Below the pieces are notes generated by a model that was given only the letters and a program-made list of their open reading frames with translations, made no database searches and had not been told where the DNA came from. The position numbers and the translations under genes are program-made. This document shows, piece by piece, positions 25,001 through 37,000 of a stretch of 64,000 bases of DNA. Origin of the DNA: Alviniconcha marisindica (Eukaryota; Mollusca; Gastropoda; Provannidae); the NCBI GenBank assembly GCA_018857735.1, contig JABMCL010002628.1, positions 192,001 to 256,000 of the forward strand, given 5' to 3'. How positions within the stretch are numbered: the first letter of the stretch is position 1; each line of letters starts with the position of its first letter.

Positions 25001-28000
25001 TTTTTCAGTTCGTTTGTTTTCTGGTCCAGAATTTGGGGCTTTGGGTGGTACGTCTAAATCCCATGACCTCTCACTGCCATAGTGTCAGTTTCTGTATCGC
25101 GTTTTGTGTAGTCTCGGTGCTGAATTCTGGGGTTTATGTGCTCTTGTCTATATTTGAGAGTGAACAGGTCTGCTGTTCACAAAACGAAGCAGAAACGAAT
25201 GGCCAAAAGCCTCCTACAACTTCATTGCTAATCATATGGCAAAGTCTTTAACATCTTTATGACTAATCCTGTGGCAAAGCTGATCCAGTGCTGTGCCTCA
25301 ACGAGCAGGGATTTGTTTGCTCTTTGTTCTTAGCTCACAGTTTATTTGTTACTGGCTTCCTTATCAGCGTGTGGGTTAATTTTGTAGGGGTTTGACCTGA
25401 GAAAGTGTGTTCATATGAGATGAGCTTTAAAATGTGCATCTGGTTATGACAGAGTATGAGCATCCTGAGGTGATCCTGTGCGGTTGACAGGATGCTAAAA
25501 TCCAAGCACTAATTCCTTGACATTTACTAGCTATGTGCGTACAGTGGTCAACAATGTGGAAGATGCTGATGACCCTGTGGACTCTGATGGTAGGCTGTTA
25601 CTTGTGTATCTTTCTGACCTCAGTCTACATTTACATTGATGGTAGGCTGTTACTTGTGTGTCTTTGTGACCTCAGTCTACATTTACATTGATGGTAGGCT
25701 GTTACTTGTGTATCTTTGTGACCTCAGTCTACATTTACATTGATGGTAGGCTGTTACTTATGTATCTTTGTGACCTCAGCCTACATTTACATTGATGGTA
25801 GGCTGTTACTTGTGTATCTTTGTGACCTCAGTCTACATTTACCTTTGTTTTTTCTCCATTAAAGATGCCTGTATGCAGGCATAGCATTTTGCAAACTAGT
25901 GTAAATTTGTGTAAACATTTGCAGATTTTTCTTGGCTCTGACATCGGTGACAGAGGATTGCTTCTGATGGAGTTTACGTACCATGTATTTACACGCATGC
26001 CAGCAGAGAGTTACCGTAGGCGACTCAGGTCTTTGTTGTTGCCCTTGTGTTACGTATTTCAAGTGCGAATTAACTCACTTGTATGTTGCTTCTGTAACAT
26101 CTTTGAGTGTGCGGGCAGCTCAGCTTGCTGTGATGACTTTTTAAATTTTGTTAAGAGAGTGATGGTTTCTACAGTTGAGAGTTAACCTGTCGTAAGTTGG
26201 TTTTCCTTTGTTGTTTTGTCCATTTTGTGGTGACCGTCTGATGCAGGTGAAGTTCTGGGCTTTGAGAACCTGGTGTACAGCGTGTTTGAGTTTGTGCACG
26301 CCCTCATCGACACTACACGATTCCGCAGCACGGTCAAGGGGACCATTGACCAGATCATCTACTATGTCATCATCTACATGCAAATGACAGAAGATCAGGT
26401 CTTAGAAAGCTGCGGTCTTTTTCTTCTCTTTTGTGTTTTGTTTTTTGTTCTGTTTTGTTTTGTTTGCCCTGATATAACCATGCTGGTTGACTGGGCATAA
26501 AACACCAAGTTACTTCTTTTATGTCCCTGTCAGGAAGGCAGTTGCAGGTGGTATTGATTAACACAATACATTTGGTTGGTTGATTGGTTACAATTGTGAT
26601 GATGAGGATGTGGTGACTGCTGAGGAAAATTGGGTTTATGATACATTGTTACTGCAGTGATGAGGATGTCAATTGTCATGATAGATGAGAAAAAGCAGGT
26701 TTATGGTATATTGTGACTGCATTGATGAGGATGTCATGACTGATGAGGAAAATTGGGTTTATGATACATTGTGACTGCAGTGATGAGGACATCATGATTG
26801 ATGAGGAAAACCAGGTTTGTGATACATTGTGATTGCAGTGATGAGGATGTCATGATTGATGAAAAAAACCCAGGTTTATGATACATTGTGACTGCAGTGA
26901 TGAGGATGTCATGATTGATGAAGAAAACCAGGTTTATGATACGTTGTGACTGCAGTGACGAAGATGTCATGTCTGATGAGGAAAATCGGGTTTATGATGC
27001 ATTATGACTGCAGCAATGATGAGAATGATAGCTAATGAGAAAAACCCAGGTTCATAATATACTGATAGCAGCAGTGAGGATGTGAGGATTTATGAGGAAA
27101 ACCAGGTTTGCATTTTGACCTCGGGGATGAGGATGTGATGATCTATGAGAAAAACCTGGTGTATGTCATGACTGCAGTGATGAGGATGTGATGATTGAGG
27201 AGGAAAAACCGGCTTATGCTGTGTGCTATGTTGACAGATTCGGCTGTGGTCCAACAACCCTGATCAGTTTGTGGAAGATGAAGATGAGGACAGCTTCTCC
27301 TATTCCGTTCGCATTTCTGCTCAGGACCTCCTGCTGGTTAGTAATTACCTTTCATTTTATAGTCACTGAAAATTTTATATGAACTCCTGGTGAGCGCCTC
27401 ATTTCAAGATGATCCCCAAGTGCTGTGGCCACAAATAATTATTGTTTTAAAAGAATTTTTTTTGTTTTTTTGTTGTTGCTTCATGTTGGTATTTAAGGAG
27501 CTAACAGGTGACACAGTGTTTGTTGCGTGCGACTCGGCAAATGCAGCGACTCCACCATTGCTGCAACAGCTGTCAAGAGAGATGCGCAATGCAAGCCATG
27601 ACGCAGTGAAGGTGATGCCAGTGACTCGGATTGACTGTACCAAACATTTTGGACTGAGACTGAGCAAGTTTTAACTCTGTTCACCGCTAGTGGTGACACG
27701 TATGGGGTAGATTGAGAAATAATGCCGCATGATTGATGCATTTGGTTGTCAAATTACAGCATTTTTCTCACCAATGTGGGTAAGACAAATGGTGTGTCGC
27801 AGCACCCCCCCCCCCCCCCCCTCAATCCTACACCCCACCCCAACCATTTACAGATCAGACTTCTATTCAAAGGGCATTCCAGATGCTGACCAGTGATACT
27901 ATAGACAAATTTGTCCACAGTTCAAGCTGCTTGGACGGCTATGCTTTTAGTGCAGTTTTATAATGTCATCCCAAGGACTTTTGTAGAGTTCATGCAGAAT

Positions 28001-31000
28001 GTTGCTCTGGAGAAAGTGGGGGGGGGGGGGGCGGGGGGGGTTTGCACGTACAGGTCATCCATGTGGTGACCATGCTCAGTCATGCTTAACCTGGCTTTTT
28101 TGAGAGCAAGTGCTTGCACTCTGTGCCACTGACTCTCTTTGTGCGTGTGTGTGTTTTACATAATTATGACAGGGCTTGGGGAAATCAAGCTGGTCTTGAA
28201 CTTTTCCACATGATCTCCTTGGACTACAGAATCGTCATCAGCATTGTCAAAGCTGCGTGCAAAATGAGCGTCAGAATGATCATCCCACCTGTCTGTATTT
28301 ACAGTGTACTTTGTGCATGTCACCGGTATTTTTCCCCTGCTCCAGGCTGTTTCACACCCTGTCACATACACATGTACATTGTATGCATGCTTGCGCGCAT
28401 GTACATGCACAGTAGAAGGGAAAATGCATCTTTTTATGACGTGTTTGTTTGCTGGGTTATTTCAGGCTCTGTGCAGTGAATTCCAAAAGGAGTGTGCTCC
28501 AGCTGTGTGCGAGTCTGTCACACGACATCTGCAGGAGTCTGCCATTGCCAATAACGCAGGAGATGAGCACTGGTCAGTTTAAGTTGTTTTCTTTCTGTAA
28601 CAAGCATACCTTTTGGAGTAAGCACAATGCTTGTGGCAGTGCTGCGTTTGGCAAGGGCTGTTGAGTAAGTCTTTAACACAGCTAGCGAGTGTGTGTCTGT
28701 GCATGTGGGTGTGCCTGTCAGCAAGAATTCATGGATGATGGAGAGAGCTGGTATGTGTGTAAAAACAAGTAATCTTCCATCCATGGAAGTGAGCTTGCTG
28801 TCTTCTTTTTTTGTCTACTACCATACTTATCCTCCAGTAAGTTTATGTGTGCGTGATTGTTGTTAGTGTCATTGCAGAGAGCTCTTTACAAAATACCTTT
28901 ATTAAACAATCAACATATATATGTTATGTCTTGTCATTGCACAGACTCGGCAGACAGTCTGTCCTCCAATGGGTTTACATGTGTTTGATTGTTGTTAGCG
29001 TTGTTGGAGAGCGCTCTGGGCTTCCTCCCACCTTGGGTGGAAGGTGTCTGCTATACAAATCCCCTTTAATATAGCAATGTCTGCTATACAAATCCCCTTT
29101 AATATAGCAATGTCTGCTATACAAATCCCCTTTAATATAGCAATCAACATATGCACTGGTCAGTTTAAGTTGTTTTCTTTCTGTAACAAGCATACCTTTT
29201 GGAGTAAGCACAATGCTTGTGGCAGTGCTGCGTTTGGCAAGGGCTGTTGAGTAAGTCTTTAACACAGCTAGCGAGTGTGTGTCTGTGCATGTGGGTGTGC
29301 CTGTCAGCAAGAATTCATGGATGATGGAGAGAGCTGGTATGTGTGTAAAAACGAGTGACCTTCTACCCGTGGAAGTGAGCTTGCTGTCTGTCTTCCTTTT
29401 TCTCTCTCTTTTTTTGTCTGCAACCATATTTATCTTCCCGTAAGTTTATGTGTGCATGATTGTTGTTAGCATCATTGCAGAGAGCTCTTTACAAAATACC
29501 TTTATTAAACAATCAACATATATATGTTATGTCTTGTCATTGCACAGACTCGGCAGACAGTCTGTCCTCCAATGGGTTTACATGTGTTTGATTGTTGTTA
29601 GCGTTGTTGGAGAGCGCTCTGGGCTTCCTCCCACCTTGGGTGGAAGGTGTCTGCTATACAAATCCCCTTTAATATAGCAATCAACATATGTGTGTATATA
29701 TAGATTGTGTCTTGACACAGCAGACAAGTAAGAACGAAGTTTCTTTGCTCAGGTGGAAGGTCCACGAGTCTTGCATGCTGGCCATGGGATCAGTGCAGCA
29801 GATGATCGTGGAAGCCCTGCAGCAGGGCAAAGTGCAGTTCAACCTCCCCGGATTCCTTCAGTCCGTTGTTCTGGAGGATATGAATTTATCAGGTGAGTGA
29901 GCGCAGGGGAAGGAACTGCGAGGAGGGTGTGTCAGCGCAACAGGTAGTTGTGGAAGTGCCAGGCTGCTCTTAGTGTGGCTTTGTAGAAGACAGTGGTGGA
30001 AGTCCTACAGCTGCTCTTAGCCCTTTCCACCCTGTACCCGACTGAGTCGGGCACAGTAACTCATTTTGTCAAAGCGGTTTTAGAAGTCGTAAAACTGTGC
30101 ATGGTTTTTGGTTTTAACTGCAGCGTTTGTTGGCGAGGACAGTGATTTTGATCCGGATGTTGCTGATTCTCTGTCAGATTCAAGCAAGCAAGTGTGCGAA
30201 ACCAGTCGGCAAGATAGTGTGGAAATGAGAAACAGTTTTCAGACGCTCATTGATGCTGAAAATCCGCAACCTGCGATGCAGAAAACGACACCCAGGCAGC
30301 AGTGGCTGCACAAGCAGTAAAGCCTCCAGGGCTGAAAGGGATGCCATAGTTTTGCAGACTTGTTGAAGGCCCACTTGGCGAAAGACGTCTTCGGTAACTT
30401 CAGTTCTGAATATTAAAAGAGAGGGCTATCCGTACCCAAATCTTTGGCGATTTGCTGCAGAAGCTCATCAATTCTTTTTATTTCTATTCTTGCAACTGTG
30501 GGATCAGTTTGGTGCCACAGCATCCCCTGATGCTCCCAGTTTAAAAAAAATCTGTCCTCAGTGCTGCCAGTTTCTCCTTCCACTTCCTGCAGGTCAGAAC
30601 TCTTTGCAGTAAACAATGGCTGACCACTGGATCACAATATAAACTGACTACCCAATCAGTGGTCAGCTTTGGCCGCTACACACAGACTTCGCACAGCAAG
30701 ACTTAACTTGTAACTACAGCGAGTTCGCCCTGATACAACTGTGCTGGGTGTAAATCACCAAGTTACTTATTAATTTCAGTGAGGAAAAGCTTTGTTGAAG
30801 TGATCAAAGCTGGTTCATGCAGTGGCTTCACACATTATTGAGAACAGTCCTTACAGTAGGGCACAGTGCACTTTAACCTCCAGCAGGCACAGTGCACTTT
30901 AATTTCCGAGGGTCTTGGACAGGCTGACCACCATTCCAGCATTGGCGGCGGCCATCCGCAACAAAGGCAGGTCACAGACGGCAGACAGTGAACATGCCTT

Positions 31001-34000
31001 TGAATATGGATGCGCTGTTTATATTTTAATCTTGACTTCGATTTGTGCTTACAATTTTCAGACTTTAAGTGCATAAACCATGCTTTGCACACTACGGATA
31101 GTGAACATGCCTTTGGATAGGGGTATGCCATTTACTTTGTTTTTGTCTTGTTCTGTTTTGCTTTATGTTTACAGCTTCTTCTTTTCTTTCTTCTTTTTTT
31201 GTAGCTTGTAAAATGGGATTACCCCCAAAATTCATGTGTTGTGTTTTGTCCTAATAAATAGTTTTTTGTTTTGTTTTAAACCTTTTATGTGTTTGGATGT
31301 TATGTCTACAGGTTTTTAACTGAGGTGAAAAATACATAAAGCATGTTTTGCGTGCTACTTTTTCAAAATGTTTATTCCCTGACCTTTCTCACAAGCTGTT
31401 CCTTCTTTCTCTCACTGGCTGACCGACCTTGCGCTCTTGTGTAAAGGGGATTTTATTTTACTGAAGGTGTTGGATGAATCCTCAGTGTTGTTTTGTGTGC
31501 AGTGTCCCCATTCCTTGTTGGACGCTGTCTGTGGACCGCCAGTCGCTACACTGCCGCCATGGACTCAGAACTCATCAGCAGGTCAGTGATTCGTGTCTGC
31601 TTTCCTTTTCTTTTTCTGTGTGTCACGCTCTGTCTGCCCCCACTCTTCCTCTGTTTTCTCTCTCTCTCTACCCCCCCCTCTCTCTCTCTCTCCCACGCTC
31701 TCTCTCTCTCTCAGTCTCTCTCCTTCCCCCTCCCCCCAACCCCCTTTCTTTGTCTCTCTCTCTCTCACACACTTTCTGTGTGTGTGTGTGTGCAAGGAAA
31801 TTTGCCATCATGTTTGTTCTCCTTTTCTTTTTGTGTGTGTCATTCTCTGTCTGCCCACCCACCCCCTCCCCCCTTCTCCATTTCTCTGTCTCTCTCTCTG
31901 TGTCTTGTCTTCCTCTCTGGCTCACTCTTTCTCTCTCTGTGCAAAGGAATTCTGCCTTACGACACAAGTGTGTGTTGACTTATCCACTGATCATCAGGTT
32001 CCTGCAGGCTACTGTGGGAGGTCTGCATCCCACGCAGCCGGCCAGCGTGCGCATCGGCGCCGTCCGTGCCGTGTTTGGCTTCTGTGACCATCTCAAAACG
32101 ACTGGCAACATTCAGCTTCTGGCACCTTACCTGGACAGCATTCTGGAGGGCTTGGTTACCGTGGCTACACAGTTCTCCTCAGAAGTGCTGGGCCTCTGCT
32201 TGGAAACATTATCAGTAGTTGTTACGGTAATGCGCTGGATTGGTGTGGTCAGTTGCCGGGGAGGGGGGGGGGGGGGGGGCAGTGTTAGGATGGTTTCCAA
32301 GGGGACCCCAGGCAAATGGGGTAATTGTTATAGGAGAAGCAGTGTTATTAGGTTTCAAAAAAGGACCCCGGGCAAAGGGGGTCACTGTTACAGGAGAAAC
32401 TGTGTTAGTAGGGTTTAAAGGGGACCCCAGACAAAGAGGTATCACAGGCCCTATTGATAGGAGTTGAATAGTAAATTCACTGCAGCTTTTCAGTTAATCT
32501 GTGGTCTGATTTTTTAAATTTATTTTTTTAAGTAGAAAATCGTGAAAATACAGCAGTGAGGACTGCCATTATGTGTCTGGCAGTCTGTGGTGTCATGAGC
32601 AAGGCCAGCGTGTGTGGCAGAAGTGTACATGACATCATTAGCCAGTCTTTTCTGCTTGCTATGGGTGAAGAGTAAACAAACATGGCTGCGCCCTGAGGAG
32701 CTCAGTTCCAAAGCAAAATAAGTACTTCTGTTGTGCTGACGAAACAATGAATATACAAACTTTAGTCTACAAATGGAAATATTTGCACACCATCAGGCCA
32801 ACTTGCATCACTGTTTGTGATCCCTTTAATACGTATAGTCCCTTTAATACATTTTGCAGAGTATTACTGCTGTACACATTATTGTATTGTGGGATGTTTT
32901 TTTTTGTGTGTGTGTGTATGGGGGTGGGGGTGGTCTGTGTTTTTATACTGATACTGATAGTCATAAAGCGAACTGTGAGAACTTAGCACACACGGAAAAC
33001 CTGAAAGTTGTTAACCAAGTGCGTGGCCAGATTTGCAGATAAACTCTTGTTCATTGTGACATGTACACACAGTGTCTGTTTTGTACTCAACAGGTTGATA
33101 CACAGTTTACTGCAGCTCATGAAAACAAAATTGGTCCGATGGCAGTGGCAATATTTCTGCGTCATAATGGAGGTAACATAGCTTCAGTAGTCAACAAAAC
33201 AAAACAAACAAAAAAATTGGAGGAGGAGATGTTACTAATTGGATGCGAATAAAATAGTTACATTTCCACAGTCTTTGTCTCTTTGTAGAACAAAGTTTGT
33301 GATGTGTTTTATCCTTGCTTGCAACAGAAATTAGTCACATCCCATTTGCTTAGTTTCATTTTTGGCTTAGCTTGATATTTTTTTTTATATCTACAACATT
33401 AAGCTTCGCTTGTGAGATCCTCATTGTTGACACTTCTGAAAGTGTGCAAAATGGTTTGGCTGTGGAATATTCCTCTTTTCAAATCAGTTGAACAAAGCAG
33501 TAAGACACATTTTATTTTAGTTTTCTTTTGGGGGGGGGGGGGGGGGCTTTGTTTTTAGTTGACACCTGTTGTCTTTAGTTGACACCTGTTCAAAAGAAGC
33601 TTAAAACTTCCCCTTCCAGACCCTTTGCTGGTGTCGCTGGTACAGGATGTGATAAAGGAGCTGGTGGCAAACCCCGTGTGCTCAGCAAGCATCCAAGCCA
33701 GAATCTTGCCCACCCTCTCCAGCATTCTAACGGCGCCGGCTGAAAAGGTCTCACCTGGATTGACATCAGTAAGTTCCCCCTGGCCTGATGGCGATTGTCA
33801 GGTTGGCATTGGGTGTTTTCCTGTTGTTGTTGTTGTTTTGCTTGATAGAAACTGTTTGCAGTACAGTTGCGTATGAAAGGGCAGGGTGTTTGTCGCAGTG
33901 TCTTTGCATACTGACTGCAGATGCTGATCCATGACCCTGTTCCTTCGAGGGGAAGAGCTTTCGGCACGCGTTAGTCTGGCTGTCGTCCAAGTGTCATAAC

Positions 34001-37000
34001 TTATTGTGGTACAGCCGTCGAGTTCGTCATTTGTGAAAGGCCTCGGTTCATTGTTGTGTTGAATGTGTTCGGTTTGTTATCATGAGATTTGACAGCTGGT
34101 GTGTACGATCTGCTGCCAATGTTGAGGTTTGCTCATAGTGCTGGATCTGCTGGCAGCATTGGTGTGTGTTTGGTGTGGAGGTAGTGTTAAATTTGCTGGC
34201 AACGTTGGTGTTTGGTGTGGAGGTAGTGTTAAATTTGCTGGTAACACTGGTGTGGAGGTAGTGTTAAATTTGCTGGCAACGTTGGTGTTTGGTGTGGGGG
34301 TAGTGTTAAATTTGCTGGCAACATTGATGTTTGGTGTGGAGGTAGTGTTAAATTTGCTGGCAACATTGGTGACTGCTTGGTGTGCAGGGAGAGTCAAATA
34401 TGCTAGTAACATTGGTGTTTGTTTGATGCGCAGGTAGCATTCAATCTGCTGGCAATGTTGGTGTTTTGTGGGTCGGTTGCTTGGCATGCAGGTAGCATTA
34501 GATGTGCTCGAAACATTGGGGGTTGTTTGGTGTGCCGGTAACATCAGATCTGCTTGCAACAATTGGCGTTTGTGTGGTGTGCAGGTAGCATTAGATGTGC
34601 TGGCAACATTGGTGTTTTGTTTGGTGTGCAGGTAGGGTTAGATCTGCTGGCAATGTCTGATGTTTGTTTGGTGTGCAGGTAGGGTTAGATCTACTGGCAA
34701 CATTGGTGTTTATTTAGTGTGCAGGTAGGGGTAGATATGCTGGCAACATTGCTGTTTTGTTTGGTGTGCAGGTAGGGTTAGATCTGCTGGCAACATTAGT
34801 GTTTGTTTGGTATGCAGGTAGGGTTAGATCTGCTGGCAATATTTGATGTTTGGTGTGCAGATAGCTTTAGATCTGCTGGCAACATTGGTGTTTGTTTTGT
34901 GTGCAGGTAGCATTGGATCTGCTGGCAACAGTGGTGCGAGCAAGTTCCCTGCCGCTGTCAGATGCCATCATGTCCACATTCTTGCCAGCAGTTCACTGTG
35001 TGATGAAAACTGACGACAACGCCACAATGCAGGTGACTTCACTTACTGCCCAGCTCTTTCCTTTAACAGTGCCGGAGTGTTGTTGTTGTTGTAGTGTTCT
35101 CATCATTAACTATACAAGGTGATGCTGTCATTGTGTGTTTTGTTGGATTTTTAAAAAAAAGGCTTCTTTTCTCCACAATATGATTGCCAACACTGTTACT
35201 TAATGCTCATGTGCAGTTGACGCATACGTATGATGTTCTGTGGGCAGAATGGTGGCGAGTGCCTGCGGGCATTTGCGTCTGTGGCCACAGAGCAACTGGT
35301 TGCCTTCAGAGATGATTTTGGTAAGAGTTTTCCCACACTGCAAAAAGCCAGCTTCTTTGTGGGTCATGTTTCGTGTCTAGTTTGGGCATTTTCCATTCAT
35401 TGCAAATTGTTTCACTCCTTTCTCTCTGAGGTCTCTAGGGAAAAGAAAATGATGACGGGCCTCTTCAGGAGGGGGAATTTACCAAGACCAAAGGGGAACT
35501 TGCAGTTTTAAAACAGTGTTTGTTTTGGGGGTCCTTCAGAACCATATGAGGGCAGGGTTGTAGCCCAGTTAGTCGAACATCAGCATTTGGTGCAGACTCC
35601 AAGCGCTGGTTTACAGCCTTCCTCCAACCACTGCCCTAATTGGTTATGGCATAGGTTCTTTGTTGAGACCGCTCAAGTTATATCAGGTACTTCTTTTATA
35701 CCTGCCTACGTTGCTTATGCCATCACAGTGACAACCAGAATCATTTGAGTTGAGACAACTAATTTTGTACCCCTGGTGAAAGCACCTCATGATACGTGCA
35801 TGCTTTAGCTCCATGTTGCTTTCAGTCTCACTAGCACCCAGACCTTTGGGAGAGCACTGACAGCACCGGTAGACAGATGTGCAGAGGTAAAGAGTGGTCC
35901 TTCAGCAATGTAACCGGTACTGGCAGAGTTTGGAAGAAGGTGCTGAAAAGCAAGTCTTGGAGTGTGTACCTGGTGATTCTATTAATATGTATGCAAAAAG
36001 GAGTACTTATTAGCTTCAGATTTGAGTCGCTTGAGGCACAGCCATGTTGACTTGCTCTTCATAGTGAAAAGCAGAAAAAGGTTGCTCTTTATAGTGAAAA
36101 GCAGAGAAAGGTTGCTCTTTATAGTGAAAAGCAGAGAAAGGTTGCTGTTTATAGTGAAAAGCAGAGAAAGGTTACTCTTCATAGTGAAGAGCAGAAAAAG
36201 GTTGCTCTTTATAGCGAAAAGCAGAAAAAGGTTGCTGTTTATAGTGAAAAGCAGAAAAAGGTTGCTGTTTATAGTGAAGAGCAGAAAAAGGTTGCTGTTT
36301 ATAGTGAAAAGTAGAAAAAGGTTGCTGTTTATAGTGAAAAGCAGAAAAAGGTTACTGTTTATAGTGAAGAGCAGAAAAAGGTTGGCTTGTAACACGTTTG
36401 ATAGTTTTGCCATGAGTGCTGGTCTTGTTCGTGACATTGCTGATGCAGACTACTGGGCATAAAAAAGAGAAGGTAGCATTGATGGTCATGTTTTTGCGAC
36501 AGTTTTTGTAACAAATGGGGCCAGAAATCAAGTGTAAAGCTTCCATGTGTCGTATTTTTATTATTCGATTCATGTTGATGGGGCCCATGAGACTTCTTTG
36601 CTCCGGGTCTCCTTTAAACTGACCCTTCCCCAGAGCCAGGTTTTTACTGCAAAAAAATGTTTGCTGCTGTCCCTTTTCATTTTGCTGCTTGTCTCTAATC
36701 TGTTCATTTTTGGTTTCAGGTAATAATGGAATCCACTACCTCGTCCAAGTTGTCAACAAACTCCTGGATCCCAAAACCTCAGAGCACACTGCTGCCTTTG
36801 TAGGTCGCTTGGTTGCTGTGGTGATCGGTCGCTGCGGGGCATCGCTAGGTGAGAACTTGGACCTCATGCTGCGCAGCGTCCTGAGCAAGATGCAGCAGAC
36901 AGAAACTCTCTCTGTTATGCAGGTGAGTTGTGATGCTGTGATGTTCATGCTGTCTCAGCAAGCGCGTACCTTCCAGCCTTCATGGTATCTGTGTACAACA

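Noticed and set aside
31474..32418. Longest plus-strand ORF in the IPO9 region (314 codons)
   Set aside because: It runs in the wrong frame through exon 13 and stays open across CT-rich intron 13. Only its exon 14 part is genuine importin-9 coding sequence.
34080..34562. 160-codon minus-strand ORF with periodic Ser/Thr/Pro-rich text
   Set aside because: It is a product of the splice-site-derived array in IPO9 intron 16, antisense to the gene.
36045..36385. Possible CRISPR array
   Set aside because: The 30-bp units are contiguous without unique spacers, in an intron of an animal gene.
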